5,087 nt of DNA from Gammaproteobacteria bacterium. Lineage in GTDB: Bacteria; Pseudomonadota; Gammaproteobacteria; Porifericomitales; Porifericomitaceae. Where the stretch lies: assembly GCA_028817255.1 (NCBI GenBank), contig JAPPQA010000179.1, forward strand, positions 1 through 5,087. Reading direction: 5' to 3'. The notes beneath the pieces are model-generated. The model saw only the letters and a list, made by a program, of their open reading frames with translations, made no database searches and had not been told where the DNA came from. Positions within the stretch are counted from its first letter, which is position 1, and the number at the start of each line of letters is the position of its first letter. A program made the translations under genes and the position numbers. Positions 1 through 5,087 of this stretch are shown piece after piece.

Positions 1-62
1 TTGCCGTCAAGGTCCTGGACGACCGCGGCAACGAACTGCTGGTGGTCAGGAAAACAAGTTAG
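1..62 (+). CDS. C-terminal end of a gene cut by the window edge, probably a Mod-like DNA methyltransferase
   Basis: Only the last 19 codons are present, read from base 3 to a TAG stop at 60-62. The visible tail is AVKVLDDRGNELLVVRKTS. Its beta-strand pattern (hydrophobic VKV, a D-D/R-G-N turn, then LLVV) resembles the final strand of type III Mod-like site-specific adenine methyltransferases, many of which end in a 'VKVVD-x-x-GN-' segment. No catalytic motif (DPPY or FxGxG) lies in the window, so the assignment rests on this short resemblance and on the type III Res-like gene downstream, whose partner would be a Mod. The other two forward frames give non-hydrophobic, unconvincing peptides. 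The gap to the next gene is 59 bases, with no terminator hairpin and no convincing promoter, so it is probably the first visible member of the same operon. Other C-terminal domains with a similar strand cannot be excluded. Confidence 0.45.
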   Translation, partial: AVKVLDDRGNELLVVRKTS

Positions 63-79
63 CAAGCGAGGAAAGACAA

Positions 80-112
80 ATGGAAATAATTTCTGTAATG
101 GGGGGAGCATAG
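80..112 (+). other. Possible 10-codon leader ORF upstream of the ATPase gene
   Basis: ATG at 80 reads MEIISVMGGA and stops at TAG 110-112. It is preceded by a purine-rich AGGAAAG stretch at about 69-75, a plausible ribosome binding site. It lies in the same frame as the ATPase gene and is separated from its start by TAG and TAA, so it cannot extend that protein. Its end overlaps the ribosome binding site of the ATPase gene. It could be a leader peptide that tunes translation of the next gene, or chance. Nothing in the peptide is recognisable. Confidence 0.15.
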
Positions 113-115
113 GGA
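111..115 (+). promoter_or_regulatory. Ribosome binding site of the ATPase gene
   Basis: AGGGA lies six bases before the ATG at 122, a normal Shine-Dalgarno spacing. It supports this start, which also gives the family-typical N-terminus MKIERIHIRNFRAL. A further G-rich run at about 100-105 lies too far upstream to be the main site. Confidence 0.6.
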
Positions 116-121
116 ACGTAA

Positions 122-1312
122 ATGAAAATCGAACGCATCCATATTCGGAATTTCCGCGCCTTGCATGACGTGGAATTGCGGAACGTTCCGCCGCTTGCGG
201 TTTTTGTAGGCAAGAACGGCAGCGGGAAATCAACCCTTTTCAATGTATTTGGGTTTCTGAAAGATGCTCTGAAAAACAATGTTGACACCGCCTTGCAAAG
301 AATGGGGGGCTATAACGATGTGGCGACCCGCGGCCATGCGGGATCCATTGCCATCGAAATTCAGTTCAGAATGCCGATCGCCGGGGTGGAGCGGCTGGTT
401 ACTTACCATTTGGAGGTTGCCGCCGACGGGCGCGGCGTTCCCATCGTAAAACGTGAAATTTTGCGCTATAAGCGCGGCGCCTACGGGTCGCCTTATCATT
501 TTCTTGATTTTCGCGGCGGCAAGGGGTACGCCATCAGCAATGAAGAAGATTTTAACAAAAAAGACGAGGAATTAACGAAGGACGAACAAAGGCTGGAATC
601 GCCTAATATACTTGCGATTAAAGGGCTGGGGCAATTTCAGCGCTTCCAGGCGGCCAGCGCCTTTCGCAGTTTGATCGAGAATTGGCATGTTTCCGATTTC
701 CATATTATGGCCGCGCGTCAGCGGGTGGAGGCCGGAGTTGCAGAGCATTTGTCCGAAAGCGGCGACAATTTGCCACTGGTCGCGCGGAATCTGTATGAAA
801 GAGACCGGGCAGTCTTCGATAAGATTCTAAAACGGTTCAGGGACAGCATTCCGGGAATGGCCAAAGTAACCACCAGCCTGACCGAGGACGGGCATGTGCT
901 TTTACGGTTTCAGGATCGTTCATACAAGGACCCTTTTATCGCCCGTTATGTGTCGGACGGCACTATCAAGATGTTCGCCTATCTGGTATTGCTGCATGAC
1001 CCCAACCCGCATCCGTTCTTGTGTATCGAAGAGCCGGAGAATCAGATTTATCCAGGATTGCTCGGCATGATCGTGGAAGAATTGCGCGATTATGCGATGC
1101 GCGGCGGCCAGGTTTTTGTTTCCACGCATTCGCCCGATGTGTTGAATCATGTAGAAGTTGAAGAGGCGTTTTTGCTGGAAAAAGAAAACGGAAAAACGAA
1201 AATTTACCCCCTGTCCGAAAACGAGCAGGTTAAGGCATTGTGCGAGGGCGGCGATAAACTGGGCTGGTTGTGGAATCAACGCCTTCTGAAAATTGACGGC
1301 ACCGGCGCATGA
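122..1312 (+). CDS. AAA/ABC-type ATPase of the OLD/AAA_21 group, probable defence sensor
   Basis: This 396-residue protein has a RecF/SMC/OLD-like ABC ATPase fold. Residues 1-14 form the usual first strand ending in NFRAL. The Walker A loop is GKNGSGKST at 30-38 (K36). An ABC-signature-like SDGT is at 278-281, Walker B is FLCIEEPEN at 299-307 with acidic E303/E304, and the switch histidine H336 lies in STHSPD (334-339). The middle part, about 40-270, is the lid or coiled insertion, with a charged stretch at 141-160. The set is complete, so it should hydrolyse ATP, probably as a dimer. Unlike one-chain OLD nucleases it has no C-terminal TOPRIM domain and ends shortly after the head, so the nuclease-like part appears to be supplied by the next gene. 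That gene overlaps it by four bases (ATGA), implying linked translation. GC is near 50 percent overall, with stretches of about 37-40 percent, below that of the restriction gene downstream. By analogy with AriA of PARIS and RloA-like proteins it may sense a phage trigger. The trigger cannot be read from the sequence. Confidence 0.9.
   Translation: MKIERIHIRNFRALHDVELRNVPPLAVFVGKNGSGKSTLFNVFGFLKDALKNNVDTALQRMGGYNDVATRGHAGSIAIEIQFRMPIAGVERLVTYHLEVAADGRGVPIVKREILRYKRGAYGSPYHFLDFRGGKGYAISNEEDFNKKDEELTKDEQRLESPNILAIKGLGQFQRFQAASAFRSLIENWHVSDFHIMAARQRVEAGVAEHLSESGDNLPLVARNLYERDRAVFDKILKRFRDSIPGMAKVTTSLTEDGHVLLRFQDRSYKDPFIARYVSDGTIKMFAYLVLLHDPNPHPFLCIEEPENQIYPGLLGMIVEELRDYAMRGGQVFVSTHSPDVLNHVEVEEAFLLEKENGKTKIYPLSENEQVKALCEGGDKLGWLWNQRLLKIDGTGA
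1309..1312 (+). promoter_or_regulatory. ATGA stop-start overlap coupling the ATPase and DUF4276 genes
   Basis: The ATG of the second gene (1309-1311) overlaps the TGA of the ATPase gene (1310-1312). No good Shine-Dalgarno sequence precedes this ATG; the stretch before it is GACGGCACCGGCGC. Translation therefore probably depends on ribosomes finishing the ATPase gene and re-initiating, which would keep the two proteins in a fixed ratio. The next in-frame ATG (codon 12) would remove the first beta strand, so 1309 is preferred. Confidence 0.7.
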
Positions 1313-1899
1313 AGGATACGGCGCCGGTTCAGTTGGTTTTTATGCTGGAAGAAGAGTCCGCTATGCATTTTCTCGAACGATTATTGCCCGCGGTTTTGCC
1401 TTCCCGCGTAAGTTATCTATGTATTCCGCATCAAGGCAAAGAGCATTTGCGGAAGTCCATTCCGATAAAACTGAAGCAATGGCTTGCGCCAAATGCCTTT
1501 TTCGTTATTTTGCACGATCAAGACAACCATCCGGATTGCAAACAGCTTAAGCGGGAGTTGCAGGCTTTATGCGCGGGCAGCAGGCATGCGCCGTTGATTC
1601 GCATTGTCTGCAGGGAACTGGAGGCTTGGTATTTTGGCGACCTGGATGCGGTTCAGAAAGCCTTTCCCGAATTTAAGGCCGCCGGATATAAAAGAAGGGC
1701 CCGGTTCCGCAATCCGGATTCCATAGTCAAGCCCAGCGATCATCTGCAGCGAATGGTCAAGGGCTTCACCAAGAGAAAAGCGGCGATAAGCATACCCCGG
1801 CACATGGCGATAGATAAGAACACATCGAGCAGTTTTAAGCACGTGATAAGCGGACTTAGAAAGGTTATAGCAACCCGGACAAACATACCGGGGAACTGA
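1309..1899 (+). CDS. DUF4276 family protein, TOPRIM-like probable effector
   Basis: This 196-residue soluble protein has no signal peptide or membrane segment and shows the pattern I know for DUF4276 (Pfam PF14103). A first strand QLVFMLEEES carries acidic E14/E15. HQGK is at 41-44. A strand FFVILHDQD carries D70 and D72, with D76-C77 just after. IRIVCRELEAWYFGDL is at 97-112 with E103, E105 and D111, NPD is at 135-137, and SSF at 174-176 lies near a closing helix. An early glutamate followed by a DxD strand is the layout of the metal site in TOPRIM domains, so a metal-dependent nuclease or similar phosphotransfer role is plausible but inferred. Length is ordinary for the family and no key residue seems missing. 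It overlaps the ATPase gene by ATGA and ends six bases before the restriction gene. ATPase plus small TOPRIM-like partner recalls AriA/AriB of PARIS (AriB is DUF4435) and RloA/RloB-like pairs, where the small subunit is the toxic or nuclease part. Family call is fairly secure; activity is not. Confidence 0.8.
   Translation: MKDTAPVQLVFMLEEESAMHFLERLLPAVLPSRVSYLCIPHQGKEHLRKSIPIKLKQWLAPNAFFVILHDQDNHPDCKQLKRELQALCAGSRHAPLIRIVCRELEAWYFGDLDAVQKAFPEFKAAGYKRRARFRNPDSIVKPSDHLQRMVKGFTKRKAAISIPRHMAIDKNTSSSFKHVISGLRKVIATRTNIPGN
1890..1895 (+). promoter_or_regulatory. Weak ribosome binding site of the restriction gene
   Basis: GGGGAA ends ten bases before the ATG at 1906, a slightly long spacing, and lies inside the last codons of the DUF4276 gene. 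With only six bases between that gene's stop and this ATG, initiation probably also draws on ribosomes ending just upstream. Confidence 0.35.
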
Positions 1900-1905
1900 G
1901 CGACA

Positions 1906-4900
1906 ATGCCCGCAACGGAAGTCGAAGCGCCCATCATCAACTCGCCTTACGAGGAGCCGACGGCGCACTGGAAAATCCATGAGCACGAGCCGGCGGAGAA
2001 AATCGGCGGGCGCCGCAGACCGACCTACATCTACCTGCGGCCCGGGACGCAGACGACCGACGAAAACGAACGCCAAGCGGGTTATACGATAGAGTTGCAG
2101 TTGGTGTCCCGGGTGCGCGAGCGGCTTGCCGAATGGCGGCCGCAGGCCCTGCGCGGCGGGGGCGGCGTCAGCCGGGTGACCATGGAGTTGCTCAATTACT
2201 GGCGCCGCGACGGACGGGAACATCCTCTGTTTTTTGCCCAACTGGAAGCGGCGGAAACGATTATTTTCCTGACCGAGGCGCGCGCCGATCTCCGGCAAGG
2301 CATTGCTATTCCGAAGGACGAGCCGGGGGAGGACAAACGAAAAAAAGGCTTTGCCGCTTTTGACCGCTTGTGCTGCCGGATGGCGACCGGCGCGGGCAAG
2401 ACCACCGTCATGGCGATGCTGGCGGCGTGGAGCGTCTTGAACAAGGCCGCCAACAGGCAAGACCGGCGCTTTTCCGACGCCGTGCTGGTGGTTTGCCCGA
2501 ATGTGACCATCCGCGACCGCTTGGCCGAACTGGACCCGAAGAAAGGCGAGGCAAGCATTTACCGCACCCGCGACCTTGTGCCGCCGGCGCTGATGCCGCA
2601 GCTGGCGCAAGGGCGGATTCTGACGATGAACTGGCACGGTTTCGAGCCGCGCAGTCTCCAGTCCGGCAGCAAGGTGGTGAAGGCCGGGCAGCGCATTTCC
2701 GTCCGCGAAACGGTGTGGATTGGTGACAAGAACACCACCGTGCGCGGCAGGCGGTATATGACCGAGAAGGATCTCAGGCACAAGAAGAAGCTGGGGCTTT
2801 TGCGCGTTCTTTCGGATACGGAAAAGAGAGACAAGGACGGCAATCTTGAAAAGGTGGAGATTGAGGCGGAAAAGTACATCGAATCCGATGCCGCGGCGGT
2901 GCGGCGGGTGCTGGAAGCCGAGCTGGGCTCGCGGCGCAAAATCCTGGTGTTTAACGACGAGGCCCATCACGCCTATCGTCTGCGCGGCGATGACGGCGAG
3001 GGGCAGGACAGCCTTATCGGCGACGAGGAAGCGGCGGCGAACTACTACAAAGAAGCCACGGTGTGGGTGGACGGCCTGGACCGGGTGCACAAGTTGCGCG
3101 GCGTCAATTTTTGCGTTGATTTCTCCGCCACGCCGTATTTTCTGGGCAACGCGGGCGAAGACACCAACCGCATCTTCCCGTGGACGGTCAGCAGTTTCGA
3201 TCTGCAGGATGCGATCGAGGCGGGGCTGGTCAAGATTCCGCAACTGGCGGCGCGGGATTCTTCCGGCAACAAAGTTCCGGGTTATTTCAACATCTGGAAA
3301 TGGATTATGCCGCATCTTACGCCGTCCGAACGCGGCGGCAAAAAAAGCGACGCCAAACCGGAGGCGATTCTGAAATATGCGCATACGCCCATCGCCATGC
3401 TCGGCGGCATGTGGGAGGCGTTGCGGAGGGAGACGGCGAAGTCCGACGATCCGCGCCCGCCGGTGTTTATCGTTGTCTGCAAGACGCGGAAACTGGCGAA
3501 GGTCGTATATGAATGGCTGGCCGAAGACCAACCGCCGAATGCCGCCATCCCGCTGGCGCAGTTGCCCGGGTTGCGCAACGATGCAGAGCGGCAAAACACA
3601 ATCTGCGTGTATTCGGACGTGCAGAACGAAATCGAAAGCGGCAACGCCAGGAGTGACGAAGGCCGCTGGATGCGCCACACGCTGGACACCATCGGCAAGA
3701 TGGACTGGCCGCGCGACAGCCAGAGGCGGGCGCAGTACCCCGACGGATTCGAGGAACTGGCGGAAAAAATGAGCCGCGAGAAACATCCGCCCGGGCGCGA
3801 TGTGCGCTGCATCGTCAGCGTGGGGATGCTCACCGAGGGCTGGGATTGCAACACCGTGACGCACATCATCGGCTTGCGGCCGTTCATGTCGCAACTGCTG
3901 TGCGAGCAGGTGGTCGGCCGCGGCTTGCGGCGCGCCTCCTATGAAGTCGGTGAAGACGGGCTGATGAGCGAGGAAATCGCCACCGTGCTCGGCGTGCCGC
4001 TGTCCGCTTTTACCGTCAAGGCCACTGGCGCCGGCAATGGCGAGAAGCCAGGGCGTCACCATATTTATGCGCTTGCGCAAAAAGAGGACTATATGATTCG
4101 TTTCCCGCGGGTGGAGGGTTACCGGCAAGCCATCCATAGCCGCATCGTTTGTGAACTGGACAAGGTTCCTCCGCTAACCGTAGATATAGAGAAGATCCCG
4201 CCGGAAGTGGAGATGAAAGCAGGGTTGCCCGCCAATTCCGGCCGCCCTTCTTTGCACGGTCCGGGCAAAGTTGGCCAGGCCAGTCTGAAGGAATTCCGTG
4301 CACAGGCGCGCCTGCAGAAAAAAATCTACGAAATGACCACTGCACTGACCAGGCAGTACACCAATGATGCGGAATGCCAACTGCCGCCCGGGGCTTTGTT
4401 TTATCAGTTGTACCCCATTGTGCGGAACTACATTGACAAGAAGGTTTCCGCCCCCGCTCCCGCCGACAAAAAAGACGCTTTCTTGTCGCCATATTATGGG
4501 TACATTATTGAGCAGTTGTTGCAAGGCATTCGTCCTGACGAGTCTGCCGGCGAGGTGCCCGAACTGCCGCGCTATGAGCGGATGCGCGGCAACGGCTCCA
4601 CCGCCGAGGTGGACTTTTACACTCGCCGCGAGCCGTATCCGGTGTTCAAAAGCCACATCAACGCCGTGGTGCCCGACACCAAGCGGTTCGAGCAGTCCGC
4701 CGCGTGGCATTTGGACAAGCATCCGCGGGTCTTCTCGTTTGCCAAGAACGAGGGCATGGGTTTCGGCATCCCCTATCTGCACAACGGCGAGTCTCACGAC
4801 TACATGCCCGACTTTCTGGTGCGCCTGCAAGATGCGGAGCATTACCTGATTCTGGAAACCAAGGGCTACGACGAGTTGAGGGAGATCAAGAAAAGCGCCG

Positions 4901-5007
4901 CCGAGCGCTGGGTTGCCGCCGTCAACGCCGACGGCAGGCACGGGAAATGGCGGTATGCGATGGTCTCCGAAGTCGAAGAAATCAACGCGCTGCTAGACGG
5001 GCTGTAA
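1906..5007 (+). CDS. Type III Res-like restriction enzyme: SF2 helicase with C-terminal PD-(D/E)xK nuclease
   Basis: This 1033-residue protein is a full-length Res-type DNA translocase/nuclease, similar in length to type III Res subunits. The N-terminus, with IINSPYEEPTAHW at 10-22 and GRRRP at 35-39, is typical of the Res-like group that I recall NCBI naming BPTD_3080 family. Helicase motifs follow in order: Walker A ATGAGKT 160-166, motif Ia VLVVCPN 193-199, DEAH 351-354, SAT 407-409, a strand FIVVCKTRK 521-529, TEGWD 643-647, and QVVGRGLRR 668-676 with arginine fingers. A charged stretch of about 140 residues lies between motif Ia and DEAH. The C-terminal nuclease shows AEVDF at 900-904, then PDF (D969) and ETK (E984, K986), an intact PD-(D/E)xK site. 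It should use ATP to move on DNA and cut it in concert with a methyltransferase, presumably the gene ending at base 62. The ATG is supported by the conserved N-terminus. Most of the gene is 60-73 percent GC, but about 4081-4560 drops to roughly 54 percent. It ends in tandem TAA stops. Solitary Mod-independent action is the main alternative. Confidence 0.92.
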   Translation: MPATEVEAPIINSPYEEPTAHWKIHEHEPAEKIGGRRRPTYIYLRPGTQTTDENERQAGYTIELQLVSRVRERLAEWRPQALRGGGGVSRVTMELLNYWRRDGREHPLFFAQLEAAETIIFLTEARADLRQGIAIPKDEPGEDKRKKGFAAFDRLCCRMATGAGKTTVMAMLAAWSVLNKAANRQDRRFSDAVLVVCPNVTIRDRLAELDPKKGEASIYRTRDLVPPALMPQLAQGRILTMNWHGFEPRSLQSGSKVVKAGQRISVRETVWIGDKNTTVRGRRYMTEKDLRHKKKLGLLRVLSDTEKRDKDGNLEKVEIEAEKYIESDAAAVRRVLEAELGSRRKILVFNDEAHHAYRLRGDDGEGQDSLIGDEEAAANYYKEATVWVDGLDRVHKLRGVNFCVDFSATPYFLGNAGEDTNRIFPWTVSSFDLQDAIEAGLVKIPQLAARDSSGNKVPGYFNIWKWIMPHLTPSERGGKKSDAKPEAILKYAHTPIAMLGGMWEALRRETAKSDDPRPPVFIVVCKTRKLAKVVYEWLAEDQPPNAAIPLAQLPGLRNDAERQNTICVYSDVQNEIESGNARSDEGRWMRHTLDTIGKMDWPRDSQRRAQYPDGFEELAEKMSREKHPPGRDVRCIVSVGMLTEGWDCNTVTHIIGLRPFMSQLLCEQVVGRGLRRASYEVGEDGLMSEEIATVLGVPLSAFTVKATGAGNGEKPGRHHIYALAQKEDYMIRFPRVEGYRQAIHSRIVCELDKVPPLTVDIEKIPPEVEMKAGLPANSGRPSLHGPGKVGQASLKEFRAQARLQKKIYEMTTALTRQYTNDAECQLPPGALFYQLYPIVRNYIDKKVSAPAPADKKDAFLSPYYGYIIEQLLQGIRPDESAGEVPELPRYERMRGNGSTAEVDFYTRREPYPVFKSHINAVVPDTKRFEQSAAWHLDKHPRVFSFAKNEGMGFGIPYLHNGESHDYMPDFLVRLQDAEHYLILETKGYDELREIKKSAAERWVAAVNADGRHGKWRYAMVSEVEEINALLDGL

Positions 5008-5034
5008 TAATCGTTCTGGCATGGCAAATATCCG

Positions 5035-5060
5035 CCATTCCTGCGCAGGCAGGAATCCAG
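5035..5060. repeat. Dispersed palindromic intergenic repeat (IPAQAGIQ-type, dRS3-like)
   Basis: ATTCCTGC (5037-5044), loop GCAG (5045-5048) and GCAGGAAT (5049-5056) form a perfect 8-base inverted repeat, followed by CCAG. This closely resembles a short palindrome scattered between genes of many proteobacteria (ATTCCCGC-N-GCGGGAATCCAG), which when read through gives the familiar spurious peptide IPAQAGIQ, as it does here. The related Neisseria element is dRS3. It lies 30 bases after the restriction gene. There is no T-run after the hairpin on either strand, so a classic rho-independent terminator role is unlikely, though it may protect the mRNA 3' end. Only one copy is in the window, so dispersal is inferred from knowledge of the element. 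Confidence 0.7.
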
Positions 5061-5070
5061 CGCAAATAGA

Positions 5071-5083
5071 GCGCGGAACGCGC
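5071..5083. repeat. Small GC-rich inverted repeat
   Basis: GCGCG (5071-5075), loop GAA, CGCGC (5079-5083) form a perfect 5-base stem with a three-base loop, 15 bases after the dispersed palindrome. No T-run is visible before the window ends. It could be the outer part of the repeat element, the start of a terminator, or chance in GC-rich DNA. Confidence 0.25.
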
Positions 5084-5087
5084 ACAT

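Noticed and set aside
59..99. Possible promoter in the gap before the ATPase gene (TTAGCA at 59-64, TAATTT at 87-92, TGTAAT at 94-99)
   Set aside because: The -10-like boxes are weak and the only -35-like box is 22 or more bases away, outside the usual 16-18. Read-through from the upstream gene is simpler.
122..1312. The ATPase as a one-chain OLD nuclease (Gabija GajA-like)
   Set aside because: The protein stops about 60 residues after the switch histidine and has no TOPRIM E...DxD set of its own, and no UvrD-like GajB gene lies in the window.
1567..4137. An 856-codon open frame on the minus strand across the DUF4276 and restriction genes
   Set aside because: The two + strand genes share one frame (1309 and 1906 differ by a multiple of three), and the minus frame pairs codon for codon with them. 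It stays open because neither gene uses TTA, CTA or TCA between codon L87 of the DUF4276 gene (TTA at 1567) and CTA at 4174. The product is a low-complexity His/Arg/Pro/Ala-rich chain without domains, while the + strand frame has full helicase and nuclease motifs.
4174..4941. A 255-codon minus-strand open frame opposite the nuclease end of the restriction gene
   Set aside because: It lies wholly opposite a well-supported coding region with an intact PD-(D/E)xK motif, shows no recognisable domain, and is what GC-rich DNA gives by chance.
5035..5087. Rho-independent terminator at the end of the operon
   Set aside because: The 8-base stem and the later 5-base stem are not followed by a T-run on either strand within the window, so I call them repeats and not a terminator.
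1..5087. CRISPR array, tRNA or rRNA gene, insertion sequence
   Set aside because: No regularly spaced direct repeats, no cloverleaf or rRNA-like sequence, and no transposase were seen. Nearly all bases belong to the + strand genes described.

Overview
The window looks like part of a bacterial anti-phage (restriction-type) defence locus. All genes are on the + strand and probably form one operon. Mixed GC, with the end gene clearly GC-rich, and a dispersed 'ATTCCTGC...GCAGGAAT...CCAG' palindrome after the last gene fit a proteobacterium, most likely gamma or beta. No Neisseria-type or Haemophilus-type uptake sequence was seen, so I do not go below class.

Layout, left to right. (1) Bases 1-62 hold the last 19 codons of a gene cut by the window edge. 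The short tail resembles the C-terminal strand of Mod-like DNA methyltransferases, an assignment supported mainly by context. (2) After a 59-base gap with a good ribosome binding site comes a 396-residue ABC/SMC-type AAA ATPase (OLD/AAA_21 group, 122-1312). (3) Overlapping it by ATGA is a 196-residue DUF4276 protein (1309-1899) with TOPRIM-like acidic motifs. (4) Six bases later starts a 1033-residue type III Res-like restriction enzyme (1906-5007), with complete superfamily 2 helicase motifs and a C-terminal PD-(D/E)xK nuclease. It ends in two tandem stops. (5) The final 80 bases hold a dispersed inverted repeat and a small GC-rich hairpin, but no gene.

How the genes may work together (inference). 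The outer genes would make a modification/restriction pair: the methyltransferase protects self DNA and the Res protein translocates and cuts unmodified DNA. The two inner genes form an ATPase sensor plus TOPRIM-like effector pair of the kind known from split OLD-type systems such as PARIS (AriA/AriB) and RloA/RloB-like or AbiL-like pairs. Their place between Mod and Res, with a lower GC content than Res, suggests a second defence layer inserted into, and co-expressed with, a restriction-modification operon. It might act as a back-up when a phage blocks restriction. This composite arrangement is the most interesting point of the window.
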